From UBA2883 sp964017965 (GTDB lineage Bacteria; Cyanobacteriota; Vampirovibrionia; Gastranaerophilales; Gastranaerophilaceae): a stretch of DNA of 64,000 nt. Where the stretch lies: NCBI GenBank assembly GCA_964017965.1, contig CAXHNV010000001.1:434001-498000 (forward strand). The letters run 5' to 3'. The position numbers were made by a program, and so were the translations under genes. Below are positions 16,437 through 25,712 of this stretch, one piece after another (positions within the stretch are counted from its first letter, which is position 1; every line of letters starts with the position of its first letter). The notes under the pieces were generated by a model that was not told the DNA's origin, ran no database searches, and saw only the letters and a program-made list of their open reading frames with translations.

Positions 16437-17564
16437 ATGAGTGATTATTATGAAATATTAGGTGTCGGGAAGGACGCCACAAAAGACGAGATAAAGAGTG
16501 CGTTTAGAAAAATGGCACGAAAACTTCACCCTGATGTGAACAAAGAGCCTAATGCAGAAGAGAAATTCAAAGAGCTTGGCAAGGCTTATGAAACACTTAT
16601 GGATGATAATAAGCGTGCAACCTATGACCGTTATGGTGAAGACGGGTTGAACAACGCAGGATTTGGTTCACAAGGTCCGTTTGCAAACGGGTTTGGTGAT
16701 TTGAACGATATATTTGAATCGTTCTTTGGCGGCGGATTCGGGTTTGGCGGCTCACGCAGGGTCGACCCTAACGCTCCTCAACGCGGCGAAAACCTCAGAC
16801 TTGATATAGAACTCGAGTTTGAAGAAGCGGTTTTCGGGGTTGAAAAAGAGGTTAAGATAGACCACCTTGAAACCTGTGAAGCTTGTCACGGTACAGGCGC
16901 AAAAGAAGGTACGCAGCCGACGATTTGCCCAACTTGCGGCGGTCACGGTCAAGTTCAGCAGTCTACAAGAACTGTTTTGGGCAGTATCTCACAAATAGTA
17001 ACCTGCCCTAAGTGTCACGGTACAGGTAAGATTATTACCGACCCTTGCCCTGAGTGTCACGGCGAAGGCAGAAAGAACGTTGAAAAGAAACTCAATATCA
17101 AAATCCCGCAAGGTGTTGATAACGGCTCAAAGATGAGACTGTCAGGCGAAGGCGATATCGGTATTAACGGCGGACCTGCAGGTGATTTATACGTTGTATT
17201 GCACGTAAGACCTTCTGATTATTTTATGAGAAAAGAAATGGATGTTTATACTCAGTGCACAATCTCGCCTGCTCAAGCAGCGTTGGGTGATAGCGTTGAG
17301 ATAAAGACGTTAGACGGTATGAGAGAAATTTCTATTCCGGCAGGGCTTCAAAGCGGGGATAAGATTACCGTTAAAGGTGCCGGTGTACCTAGTATTACGA
17401 ACTCTTCCGTTCGCGGTAACCAGATTGTTATCGTGAATGTTCTGACACCGACACATCTTTCTAACGAAGAAAAAGCGGTTTATGAAAAACTTTATGAAAT
17501 CCAAATGGGTAGACAAAAAACCAAAAAAACTGTGAAAGAAAAACTCAAGGGAGCTTTTAAGTAG
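16437..17564 (+). CDS. dnaJ: Chaperone protein DnaJ
   Basis: A 375-residue type I DnaJ. The J-domain has the HPD motif in KLHPDVNKEP (about residues 31-40). A Gly/Phe-rich linker follows, then four zinc-finger repeats of CxxCxGxG type (CEACHGTG, CPTCGGHG, CPKCHGTG, CPECHGEG). The C-terminal substrate-binding domains close the protein. It delivers substrates to DnaK and stimulates its ATPase. It is second in the grpE-dnaJ unit; the next gene starts ten bases after its stop. Confidence 0.97.
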   Translation: MSDYYEILGVGKDATKDEIKSAFRKMARKLHPDVNKEPNAEEKFKELGKAYETLMDDNKRATYDRYGEDGLNNAGFGSQGPFANGFGDLNDIFESFFGGGFGFGGSRRVDPNAPQRGENLRLDIELEFEEAVFGVEKEVKIDHLETCEACHGTGAKEGTQPTICPTCGGHGQVQQSTRTVLGSISQIVTCPKCHGTGKIITDPCPECHGEGRKNVEKKLNIKIPQGVDNGSKMRLSGEGDIGINGGPAGDLYVVLHVRPSDYFMRKEMDVYTQCTISPAQAALGDSVEIKTLDGMREISIPAGLQSGDKITVKGAGVPSITNSSVRGNQIVIVNVLTPTHLSNEEKAVYEKLYEIQMGRQKTKKTVKEKLKGAFK

Positions 17565-17574
17565 GGGTAAATTT

Positions 17575-19026
17575 ATGAAAAAGTTATTAGGGATAGTATT
17601 AGGGTTATGTTTAGCTGTGACAAGCGCATTTGCGGCTAACTTTCCGCAGGAGTTTCAGAGCTATCTGAAAAAGAACATCTCCGGTATCGATATCAGATTT
17701 GACGGGATGATAATCTGTCCTGACGGGGTTATGTACCTTCCTTTGTACCCTGCTTCTATGAAGAAGCCTGAAAAAATAGAGGTGGCAGAAACTTATCCTA
17801 AGAATACGGCGCTTTCAGCTCGTCCGGATGTTATAATTTTCAACAACGATTATGTGTTGATGAAACTTATGCCTACAAAAGAAGGCAAAAAAACGGTTAT
17901 GAGGTTCGATAAGCCGCCTGTTGTTGTTAAAACAGGTTTGCTTCCTCAGGATATGCTCGTTCCGAAAGGTTTGATTATCCCTGAAAACATAAAAGGGATT
18001 ATCGGGAACCTTAATATTGAGCTTTCACCTGAGATTGATATCAAGGTTAAACCGAACTCTTTGTTGTCGGCAAGAACAAGCGACAGTAACAGGAATATGA
18101 AAAAGCTTTCTAACGTAGCGACGGTTAGCCAGTTGAAAGACAAATCGTTGTATATGGTTTCGGCTTATACGAAGAATATTGCTGTTATAAACGGTGAACA
18201 GTTGAGAGCTGAATACGCGCTTGCACAGACTTCAACACCGATTGACGCTAAACTTACTAAGGATAACAAGTTCCTGCTTGTTACGGCTTATGACAGTACT
18301 CTTGTTAATGTTATTTCGCTGGCTGATGACAGAATCATTAAACAGCTCGATTTGACTTATCAGGGTGGTGAAATTCTTATGGACTACAGTACTAACAAGG
18401 CATATATTACCTGCCCTTCTGCATCGGTTATTTATGTGCTTGATGTGGATAAGATGACACTTACAAAACGTATTAAGGTGAACGGCAGATGTGAAAAACC
18501 GGTTATTTATAATAACAAACTTGTTTATTTAGACAAGTTGTCTGATACTGTTTGGTCGGTTGAGCTGGGCGGTAATTATCAGTTGAAGAACTTTGGTAAG
18601 TTCCCTAATATCTCAAAGATTCTGTACGAGAACAATAACATTTTCTTAAGCAGCAGGACTAAGAACAGGGTTGCTGTATTGAACTATGATACAAAACAGC
18701 TTTTGACGGAGTTTGAGGTTATTGAGAAACCTGTCGATATGATTATACGAAACGGGTTATTGTATGTACTCGGTGCTGCTAATAACGAGGTGCAGGTGTT
18801 TGATGTGAAGAACCTTGAGCCTTTGGGAACGATTAAGGTTTCAAAAGAGGGGTTTGCGACTAAGTTCTGTCCTATTCCTGACAGTAATTTGGTGCTTATC
18901 ACTGATACTAAGTTAAGTCATTATACAGTTTTCGATACTGACAGAAACAGGGTTATAAAGTCAAATTCTACTGAGTTACCTGTTAATGATATTGTTATCG
19001 GGAAGAAAGTTAAGAAGATAAACTAA
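17575..19026 (+). CDS. Secreted beta-propeller (YncE-like) protein
   Basis: A 483-residue protein with a signal peptide (MKKLLGIVLGLCLAVTSAFA). An N-terminal domain of about 150 residues is not recognised. The rest shows repeating blades, for example LYMVSAYTKNIAVING, AYITCPSASVIYVLDVDKM and LYVLGAANNEVQVFDVKN, as in YncE/40-residue YVTN-type propellers. It should be exported; the ligand is unknown. The stop overlaps the start of the methyltransferase by one base (TAATG), so the genes are coupled. Confidence 0.72.
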   Translation: MKKLLGIVLGLCLAVTSAFAANFPQEFQSYLKKNISGIDIRFDGMIICPDGVMYLPLYPASMKKPEKIEVAETYPKNTALSARPDVIIFNNDYVLMKLMPTKEGKKTVMRFDKPPVVVKTGLLPQDMLVPKGLIIPENIKGIIGNLNIELSPEIDIKVKPNSLLSARTSDSNRNMKKLSNVATVSQLKDKSLYMVSAYTKNIAVINGEQLRAEYALAQTSTPIDAKLTKDNKFLLVTAYDSTLVNVISLADDRIIKQLDLTYQGGEILMDYSTNKAYITCPSASVIYVLDVDKMTLTKRIKVNGRCEKPVIYNNKLVYLDKLSDTVWSVELGGNYQLKNFGKFPNISKILYENNNIFLSSRTKNRVAVLNYDTKQLLTEFEVIEKPVDMIIRNGLLYVLGAANNEVQVFDVKNLEPLGTIKVSKEGFATKFCPIPDSNLVLITDTKLSHYTVFDTDRNRVIKSNSTELPVNDIVIGKKVKKIN

Positions 19027-19586
19027 TGAACAGAGAAGTTTTAGAATCACGATTAGCTGAATTGGAGAAGACACAGAAGGATTTTTGGAACGTATCGAGA
19101 GCTACGGGCAACTTTTTGAATATGCTTGTAAAGATTCGGGGTGCGAAGCGTGTGCTTGAGGTCGGTACTTCTAACGGGTATTCGGGGCTGTGGTTTTTGA
19201 GCGCGCTCGAGGCAACCGGCGGACATTTGACTACTATCGAGTATTACGATAAACGACAGAGTATTGCACGAAAGAACTATGATGAGTGCGGGTTTGGTGG
19301 AATGTATACGGGGCTTTTGGGCTCTGCCACTGACTTGATTAAGGGTCTGGGTGAGGATGAAATGTTTGATTTTGTGTTTATTGACGCTAATAAACGCGAG
19401 TATGTCGAGTATTTTGAGCTTGTTAAGCCGCATTTGTTACCTAACGCTATTATTGCTGCAGATAATATCACTTCACACAGGGAGAAGGTACAGACGTTTT
19501 TGGACGCTGTTTATGCGGATGAGGATTTTCAGACAGAGATATTAGACCTTCCTGCCGGACTTTCCGTATCGTATAAACTAAGCTAA
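19026..19586 (+). CDS. Class I SAM O-methyltransferase
   Basis: A 186-residue protein of the O-methyltransferase 3 (COMT-like/TrmR-type) family. The SAM motif I is VLEVGTSNGYSGLWF near residues 41-55; TTIEYYDKRQSIARKNY and FDFVFIDANKREYVEYFE follow, with the aspartate of the metal site, then IIAADNITSH. The acceptor could be a small catechol-like compound or tRNA. It is translationally coupled to the propeller gene and is followed ten bases later by folC. Base composition shifts sharply between this gene and folC. Confidence 0.8.
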   Translation: MNREVLESRLAELEKTQKDFWNVSRATGNFLNMLVKIRGAKRVLEVGTSNGYSGLWFLSALEATGGHLTTIEYYDKRQSIARKNYDECGFGGMYTGLLGSATDLIKGLGEDEMFDFVFIDANKREYVEYFELVKPHLLPNAIIAADNITSHREKVQTFLDAVYADEDFQTEILDLPAGLSVSYKLS

Positions 19587-19596
19587 AAGGTATATT

Positions 19597-20751
19597 ATGG
19601 ACTATGAAAAGGCGATAGAAGAGCTGACTTCAAAAGGGCGGTTCTATATAGATTTAGGCTTAGACCGTATAACCCGTGTGCTTGAGCTTCTGGGGAACCC
19701 TCAAGATAAACTCAACGCTATCCAAATAGCAGGCACAAACGGTAAAGGCTCCTGCTGTGCCATGCTCGAAAGTATACTTCGTGCCGCAGGCTACAAAACC
19801 GGGCTCTACACAAGTCCCCATATCTTCGACTACACAGAACGTATAAAAATATCAAACGAAGATATCCCTAAACCCGAGTTTGCACGATATTTTGAGACTG
19901 TTACAAAAGCTGCCGATGATAACAATATTCACCTAACAGAGTTCGAAATCCTCACGGTAATAATGTTTAAATACTTTGCCGATAACAACATCGATATCGC
20001 AATAATAGAAACAGGCATGGGCGGAAGACTTGACGCAACAAACGTCCTGAAACGCAACATCTGCGCCATAATTACCCACATCGATTACGACCATACAGAT
20101 AGGCTTGGCAGCACAAAAGACGAAATAGCCGCCGAAAAAGCAGGTATAATAAAACCCGACAGCGCAGTAATAACAAGCGAAGGTTTCGAAGTCGTTAAAG
20201 ATAAAGCCGACGAAGCCGGTGCACTATTTGTCCTAGCTAACCCCTGCGTAGAGCCAAAGTACGCCAAAGCGCTTGCGCTTAACGGGCAAAACCAGATAGA
20301 AAACCTTTCGCTCGTACTTGCAGCACTCGAGCTAAAATTCAACAACATTCCTGAACACATAATCATAAAAGGCTTAGAAGAAGTTAAACACCCGTGTCGG
20401 TTTGAATACTTCCCCGACAAAAACATGATAATCGACGGTGCGCACAACCCCGATTGTATGCGTGCCTTAGTCCGTAACCTCCAACAATATTACCCGGATA
20501 TGAAGCACAGATACGTGTTCGGCTGTCTAAAAACGAAAGACTACAAATCCATGCTCGAAGCCATACAAGAAGACACCGATTTAGAAGATATTTATGTATT
20601 CGAGTTCAAAAACGGTGATTCCTGCGATTATGAAACCCTTCAAAGCGCAACAAACTATCCACTCAAACGCTTTAGTTCGTTCGATGAGTTCTCAACCGAT
20701 ATTCTGACAGTAGTCTGCGGGTCATTCTATATGCTAAAAGAGCTGTTATAA
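19597..20751 (+). CDS. folC: Folylpolyglutamate synthase / dihydrofolate synthase
   Basis: A 384-residue Mur-ligase family enzyme. The P-loop region is IQIAGTNGKGSCCAMLESIL, followed by GLYTSPHIFDYTERIKI, the IIETGMGGRLDATNVL motif and HIDYDHTDRLGSTKDEIAAEKAGIIK pieces. The second domain has FEYFPDKNMIIDGAHNPDCM. It adds glutamate to folates. The coding strand is markedly richer in A and C than the G/T-rich gene just before it. Its 3' end overlaps convergent tyrS by six bases. Confidence 0.94.
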   Translation: MDYEKAIEELTSKGRFYIDLGLDRITRVLELLGNPQDKLNAIQIAGTNGKGSCCAMLESILRAAGYKTGLYTSPHIFDYTERIKISNEDIPKPEFARYFETVTKAADDNNIHLTEFEILTVIMFKYFADNNIDIAIIETGMGGRLDATNVLKRNICAIITHIDYDHTDRLGSTKDEIAAEKAGIIKPDSAVITSEGFEVVKDKADEAGALFVLANPCVEPKYAKALALNGQNQIENLSLVLAALELKFNNIPEHIIIKGLEEVKHPCRFEYFPDKNMIIDGAHNPDCMRALVRNLQQYYPDMKHRYVFGCLKTKDYKSMLEAIQEDTDLEDIYVFEFKNGDSCDYETLQSATNYPLKRFSSFDEFSTDILTVVCGSFYMLKELL

Positions 20752-21963
20752 AACAACTTTATGGAAGTGTTTTTTGCCCTTACGGATCTTTAACCCGTTT
20801 GCTAAATCTTCAGCGCTGTATCTTTTCGCCATATCAACAACCTCGTCGTTGATACTTACACCGCCTTGTTGAACAAGTCTCTTAGCTTCGCCGTTACTTG
20901 AGCAAAGTCCGCTCTTAACAAGTAATCCAACAGCGCCAATCACTCCGTCAACCAAATCATCAGCCGTCAAAGTAGTGGTAGGCATATTAGCGCTGTCACC
21001 GCCGCCGCTAAACAATGCGTGTGCAGCTTCTTTTGCCTTGTCTGCTTCTTCCTTACCATGAACAAGTTCTGTCAGTTCATAAGCAAGGAGTTCTTTTTTC
21101 TCGTTGATTCTGCTATCTTCCCAGTTTTCTATCTCTTCAATCTTATCCATAGGAATAAACGTCAACATCTTGATACATTTCATAACATCAGCGTCGTCAA
21201 CGTTTCTCCAATACTGATAAAACTCAAACGGAGAAGTCTTTTCAGGGTCTAACCAAACAGCACCGCTCGCTGTTTTACCCATTTTCTTGCCTTCGCTGTT
21301 CAACAACAATGTAATTGTCATAGCGTAAGCGTCGTCACCGGTTTTCTTTCTGATAAGCTCTGTTCCCGCAAGCATATTACTCCACTGGTCGTCACCGCCA
21401 AACTGCATATTACAGCCGTGGTGTTCGTGTAAATGATAGAAATCATAAGCCTGCATAATCATATAGTTGAACTCTAAGAAGCTTAAACCCTTTTCCATTC
21501 TTTGTTTATAGCATTCCGCTCTAAGCATATTGTTAACCGTGAAACATGCGCCAACCTCTCTTAAGAGTTCAACATAGTTTAGCTTCAAAAGCCAGTCAGC
21601 ATTATTAAGCATAACAGCTTTGTCGTCGCCAAACTCGATGAATTTTTCCATTTGTTTTTTGAAGCAGTTACAGTTATGTTGAATCTTTTCCGCTGTCATC
21701 ATTGTTCTCAAATCGCTTCTGCCTGACGGGTCACCGACATGACCTGTACCTCCGCCGATTAGAACAATCGGTCTGTTGCCTGCCATCTGCAATCTCTTCA
21801 TCAAACACAATGCCATAAAATGACCTACATGCAAAGAGTCTGCTGTCGGGTCAAAACCTATATAGAACTTAGCACCGCCGTTATTTATAAGCTCTCTGAT
21901 TTCGTCGTTATCAGTAACCTGAGCAATAAGTCCGCGTGCCTGTAACTCTTCAAAAATTTTCAT
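20746..21963 (-). CDS. tyrS: Tyrosyl-tRNA synthetase
   Basis: A 405-residue class I synthetase. The HIGH motif appears as DSLHVGHFMALC, the tyrosine pocket includes NYMIMQAYDF and GGDDQWSNM, and the KMSKS loop appears as GKKMGKTASGAVWL. A C-terminal S4 RNA-binding domain is seen (residues about 335-405, including LVKSGLCSSNGEAKRLVQQGG). The domain organisation matches the TyrRS group with KMGKT. The spacer to speB is short, so it may be in that transcript. Confidence 0.96.
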   Translation of the reverse strand: MKIFEELQARGLIAQVTDNDEIRELINNGGAKFYIGFDPTADSLHVGHFMALCLMKRLQMAGNRPIVLIGGGTGHVGDPSGRSDLRTMMTAEKIQHNCNCFKKQMEKFIEFGDDKAVMLNNADWLLKLNYVELLREVGACFTVNNMLRAECYKQRMEKGLSFLEFNYMIMQAYDFYHLHEHHGCNMQFGGDDQWSNMLAGTELIRKKTGDDAYAMTITLLLNSEGKKMGKTASGAVWLDPEKTSPFEFYQYWRNVDDADVMKCIKMLTFIPMDKIEEIENWEDSRINEKKELLAYELTELVHGKEEADKAKEAAHALFSGGGDSANMPTTTLTADDLVDGVIGAVGLLVKSGLCSSNGEAKRLVQQGGVSINDEVVDMAKRYSAEDLANGLKIRKGKKHFHKVVL

Positions 21964-22008
21964 AATCTTCTCCTGCTGAATTCTGATTTATAATAAATTA
22001 TATCACAA

Positions 22009-22848
22009 CTACATTATCATCAAAAGTTCACGGATAACTTTTGTGGCAACAGCAGTCGAACAGCCGGAAGTATCATAATCAGGTGCCAGTTCAACAACAT
22101 CAGCGCCCACAATATCAAACTTCTTGAGGTACTCAAACCAGCCCATAAGCTCGTCAAAACTCATCCCGCCAACTTCAGGAGTGCCTGTTCCGCTCATAAT
22201 AGAAGTGTCTAAAACATCCAAATCTACAGTAACAAAAATCTTTTTGCCCAATAAACAATCAAGCCCGCTATAATCGTGAATCAAAGTGTTATGTCGTTGC
22301 ATAAACTCCCATTCTTCTTTCATACCGGAACGAATCCCAACCTGTTTGATGTTCTCAGGCTTAACATACTTAGAGCAAAGCTTTATAACAGCGGAATGAG
22401 AAAGCTCTTCGCCCATATACTCATCTCTCAAATCAGTATGAGCGTCGAAATGAACAATCGCAAGCTCATCGCCGTAAACTTGTGAAACCGCAACGATTTC
22501 AGGATAAGTAACCAGATGTTCGCCCCCGATACCAAACACGCGTTTACCGTCTTTATAAATCTGTTGAACATTCTCTTTTATGACATCAAGCGTCTTAACA
22601 GTGTTACCGAGAGGGAACTCTAAATCCCCTGCGTCGTGGAAGTTACAGTCGCTTATCTCTTTATCGAACTTCGGAGAATACTCTTCCAATCCCCAGCTTG
22701 CAAGCCTGATTTGTTCTGGTGCAAACCTTGAACCTGAGCGATATGAGACCGTTCCGTCAAAAGGTAAACCCAACATTACTATATCCGCTGTTTCATAATC
22801 AGGGTTTTGCCCCATCCAATTTCTATCCAAAAACGGCCCTTTTAGCAT
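22009..22848 (-). CDS. speB: Agmatinase
   Basis: An arginase/ureohydrolase of 279 residues when started at MLKGPFLDRNWMG. That ATG (22848) has a GGAG nine bases upstream inside the end of the PNP gene; the longer frame from 22878 would overlap PNP. Metal ligands are in GIGGEHLVTYP, IVHFDAHTD and VTVDLDVLDT. It makes putrescine and urea from agmatine. It follows PNP by one base and is probably translationally coupled. A related ureohydrolase with a different guanidino substrate is possible. Confidence 0.88.
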   Translation of the reverse strand: MLKGPFLDRNWMGQNPDYETADIVMLGLPFDGTVSYRSGSRFAPEQIRLASWGLEEYSPKFDKEISDCNFHDAGDLEFPLGNTVKTLDVIKENVQQIYKDGKRVFGIGGEHLVTYPEIVAVSQVYGDELAIVHFDAHTDLRDEYMGEELSHSAVIKLCSKYVKPENIKQVGIRSGMKEEWEFMQRHNTLIHDYSGLDCLLGKKIFVTVDLDVLDTSIMSGTGTPEVGGMSFDELMGWFEYLKKFDIVGADVVELAPDYDTSGCSTAVATKVIRELLMIM

Positions 22849-22849
22849 A

Positions 22850-23656
22850 TTATTCTCCAATATTCTTAATAATCTCAAGTACTAAACGTTTGAAGTTAGT
22901 CTTAGCTTTATCAGCAGCTTCAAGAACTTCTTTGTGTGAAAGCCCAACCGTAGAAATCCCCGCAGCAGAGTTACAGATACAGCTTAAACCTACAACGTTC
23001 ATCTTCATATAGCTTGCAACAATAGCTTCCGGAACAGTTGACATCCCAACAGCGTCAGCGCCAAGCAGACTAACCATTTTAACCTCGGCAGGTGTCTCAT
23101 AAGTAGGGCCCGTCAAAGCCATATAAACACCTTCCTGTAAAGGTATATCAAGTTTTCTTGCACAATCGTGTGCAACATCTCTCAATCTCTTTGTATAAAC
23201 CTCGCTCATATCAGGGAATCTTTCGCCCAGACTGTCGTCATTCGGTCCAATCAAAGGATTAGTTCCCATAAAATTGATATGGTCTTTAATCAACATCAAT
23301 GATGAAGGTTTGAAGTAAGGGTTAACCCCGCCCGCCGCATTCGTAACAACAAGTGTTTTAACCCCGAGCTTTTTCATAACCTTGATAGGATAAGTAACCA
23401 CTTCCATTGAATGACCTTCATAAAAATGGTATCTGCCCTGCATCATAACAACCTTTTTGCCGTTCATCTCAGCAAAAACGAGGTTGCCGCTATGACCTTT
23501 TACGGTTGATTCCGGAAATCCCGGGATATCTTTATAAGGTATCTTAATCTCGCAGTATTCATCGGCAAGTTCACCCAAACCTGAACCCAATACAATCACT
23601 ATCTCAGGCTTGAAACCCTTAATCTTCTCTTCAATAAACTTTACTGTCTCTTTCAT
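22850..23656 (-). CDS. punA: Purine nucleoside phosphorylase
   Basis: A 268-residue trimeric-type PNP. Phosphate-binding motifs are IVLGSGLGELAD and VVMMQGRYHFYEGHS; the base pocket region reads TNAAGGVNPYF, and TGPTYETPAEV with AVGMSTVPEAIVA completes the signature. It splits inosine and guanosine with phosphate. It is followed directly by speB. A terminator separates it from rpoZ upstream. Confidence 0.93.
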   Translation of the reverse strand: MKETVKFIEEKIKGFKPEIVIVLGSGLGELADEYCEIKIPYKDIPGFPESTVKGHSGNLVFAEMNGKKVVMMQGRYHFYEGHSMEVVTYPIKVMKKLGVKTLVVTNAAGGVNPYFKPSSLMLIKDHINFMGTNPLIGPNDDSLGERFPDMSEVYTKRLRDVAHDCARKLDIPLQEGVYMALTGPTYETPAEVKMVSLLGADAVGMSTVPEAIVASYMKMNVVGLSCICNSAAGISTVGLSHKEVLEAADKAKTNFKRLVLEIIKNIGE

Positions 23657-23678
23657 TAGAATGCTCCCTTACTTACAA

Positions 23679-23714
23679 AAAAAGACAGTACTCCGCAAAA
23701 AATACTGTCTTTTT
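23679..23714 (-). terminator. Terminator after rpoZ
   Basis: A 12-bp stem, AAAAAGACAGTA/TACTGTCTTTTT, works on either strand. It ends the kdsA-to-rpoZ direction before the PNP gene. Confidence 0.85.
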
Positions 23715-23728
23715 ATTAAAAATCTATA

Positions 23729-23977
23729 TTATCCTACTAACTCGTTATCATCTGATTCAGACGCTTTTACCATGATAGCGTGTTCTACAGGATTTTCTTT
23801 TTTAAACTGTTTATCAGAAGCTACGAATTCTTCATAACCGAAGTCTTCTCTTGCTTTTTTCATTTGAGTTTCATCAACCAATTTCTTTGCCAATTCAGCA
23901 ATTTCATACACTAATTGGTATCTGTTCTCGCTGTTGTCGTTTAATTCCCACGCAACTTTTACTATTTGATCCATCAT
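23729..23977 (-). CDS. rpoZ: Probable RNA polymerase omega subunit
   Basis: An 82-residue protein. The segment NSENRYQLVYEIAELAKKLVDE matches the NRFxLVxxAxxRAxxL core of omega, and NPVEHAIMVKASE corresponds to the strand-helix that usually reads KPVxxALxEI. The remaining acidic tail is unlike well-known omegas. It lies downstream of pheS on the same strand and ends at a strong terminator. The call is by weak pattern; a small protein of unknown function is possible. Confidence 0.55.
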   Translation of the reverse strand: MMDQIVKVAWELNDNSENRYQLVYEIAELAKKLVDETQMKKAREDFGYEEFVASDKQFKKENPVEHAIMVKASESDDNELVG

Positions 23978-24030
23978 AATTATTATTTCCTCACTTTTTA
24001 TTCAATTTTACAATAGTAAATTTGATTTGT

Positions 24031-25068
24031 CTACATGAACTGTTCCAAGAATCTCTTGTCGTTGTTAAAGAACAATCTTATATCGTCGATTGCATACTTA
24101 AGCATAGAGAGTCTTTCAATCCCCATACCGAACGCGAAACCTGAATAAACATCAGGGTCGATTCCGACATTCTTAAGTACGTTTGTGTCGACCATACCTG
24201 CGCCAAGAACCTCTAACCAGCCTGTACCGCTGCAAGTTCTGCAGCCTTTGCCTTCGCACATAATACATTGAACATCAATCTCAACAGAAGGTTCCGTGAA
24301 CGGGAAGAAACTGCTTCTGAACCTTGTAGGTCTTGCTGAGCCAAAATACAATCTGATAAACTCGTTCAAAACCCCTTTCAAATCGCCGAAAGTGATGTTT
24401 TTATCAACATACAACCCTTCAATCTGGTGGAAGAAGTTGTTTTTTCTTGCGTTAACGGTTTCGTTTCTGTAAACACGACCCGGAGCGATTACTCTGATAG
24501 GTGGTGTCATAGATTCCATAGCTCTGATTTGAGCGTTAGAAGTTTGGCTTCTCAAAACTGTGTACGGTGCAAGTTTTGTATAGAATGTATCTTGAACGTC
24601 TCTTGCAGGGTGGTTTTGAGGTACGTTCAACATATCAAAGTTGAAGTATTCCGTTTCAACCTCAGGTGCGTGTTCGCTCGGAACAAGCGAGAACCCTAAG
24701 TTTTGAAATATTGATACAATCTCGTTTGTTGTCGATGTAATAGGGTGAACCTTACCGCGAGGTGAGAACTGACCCGGTAAAGTTATATCGATTCTGTCTT
24801 TTTCAAGCTTTGCGTCTAATTCTTTTCTGTAAAACTCTGAATATTTAGTCTTGATAGCTGTTTCAAGCTTTTGGGTAATCTCGTTTGCAAGCGAACCTAC
24901 AACTCTCTTTTCTTCATCAGAAAGGTCTTTTAACCCTTTTTTGATTGAGTTAAACTCACCTTTACGGCTCAAATACTTTAGACGGATTTCGTCTAAGTCG
25001 CTGCTTGATGTTGCTTTTTCGATATCTGCGCTTGCTAAAGCGTATATGTTGTTTAATTTCTCTTGCAT
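24031..25068 (-). CDS. pheS: Phenylalanyl-tRNA synthetase alpha subunit
   Basis: A 345-residue class II catalytic subunit. The N-terminal coiled coil includes LKYLSRKGEFNSIKKGLKDL. Motif 2 is HQIEGLYVDKNITFGDLKG with the preceding RVYRNETVNARKNNFF, and motif 3 is GFAFGMGIERLSMLKY. A CxxC pair, CEGKGCRTCSGTGW, is seen in the catalytic domain. pheT is not adjacent, although the two are usually neighbours. It sits after kdsA and a metallo-hydrolase gene. Confidence 0.97.
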   Translation of the reverse strand: MQEKLNNIYALASADIEKATSSSDLDEIRLKYLSRKGEFNSIKKGLKDLSDEEKRVVGSLANEITQKLETAIKTKYSEFYRKELDAKLEKDRIDITLPGQFSPRGKVHPITSTTNEIVSIFQNLGFSLVPSEHAPEVETEYFNFDMLNVPQNHPARDVQDTFYTKLAPYTVLRSQTSNAQIRAMESMTPPIRVIAPGRVYRNETVNARKNNFFHQIEGLYVDKNITFGDLKGVLNEFIRLYFGSARPTRFRSSFFPFTEPSVEIDVQCIMCEGKGCRTCSGTGWLEVLGAGMVDTNVLKNVGIDPDVYSGFAFGMGIERLSMLKYAIDDIRLFFNNDKRFLEQFM

Positions 25069-25088
25069 TTCATTACCTCACCTGTATC

Positions 25089-25712
25089 TTATATGAAAGA
25101 ATTATATTTCTTTTCGTTACCGACCGATGTTTGTGCACCGTGTCCCGTGTAGATTATTGTGTTGTCATCCATTGTGAACAGTTTTGTTTTTATGCTGTTA
25201 ACAAGGGTTTCAAAGTTTCCTGTCGGCAAATCCGTTCTTCCCACACTCGCTAAGAATATTGTATCACCTGAGAACACCATATTATTATCTTTATTATTAA
25301 GGACAAACCCTGCTCCGCCTGCGGTGTGACCCGGAAGGTGTATAACCTTTATCTCTTCGTTGCCGAATTTTATTGTGTCACCTTCTTTTAAGAAAATGTC
25401 CGCTGTCGGAACATCGATTTCAGGAAGTCCAACCATTCTCATAAACTGATTTGTTGTTTCAAGGTTCTCTTTGTCATCGATATGGATAGCGACTTTTGCG
25501 CCGAATTTCTTTTGTGTAGCCACAACACCGCCAATATGGTCGAAATGTGCGTGGGTCAACAGGATGTATTTGAGCTCGGCGTTGTTTTCTTTCAACACTG
25601 ATTCAAGCTCAGGGATAACTCCTGTGCAATCAATCAAAATAGCTTCACCGTTATCGATGAGCAGGTAGTTGTTGTTTCCCATATCGCCGACTACAAAAGT
25701 TTTTAGAATCAT
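25089..25712 (-). CDS. MBL-fold metallo-hydrolase (glyoxalase II-like)
   Basis: A 207-residue metallo-beta-lactamase fold protein. Metal ligands are in LLTHAHFDHIGGV, with a histidine in IHLPGHTAGGAGF, an aspartate in VFSGDTIF and the last histidine in IIYTGHGAQT. This layout matches stand-alone hydroxyacylglutathione hydrolase-like enzymes, but the substrate is not known. Its start overlaps kdsA by four bases (ATGA type). Confidence 0.85.
   Translation of the reverse strand: MILKTFVVGDMGNNNYLLIDNGEAILIDCTGVIPELESVLKENNAELKYILLTHAHFDHIGGVVATQKKFGAKVAIHIDDKENLETTNQFMRMVGLPEIDVPTADIFLKEGDTIKFGNEEIKVIHLPGHTAGGAGFVLNNKDNNMVFSGDTIFLASVGRTDLPTGNFETLVNSIKTKLFTMDDNTIIYTGHGAQTSVGNEKKYNSFI

Noticed and set aside
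21964..22008. T-box leader before tyrS (also looked for before proS and pheS)
   Set aside because: The spacers are too short, and no specifier stem or T-box sequence is visible.
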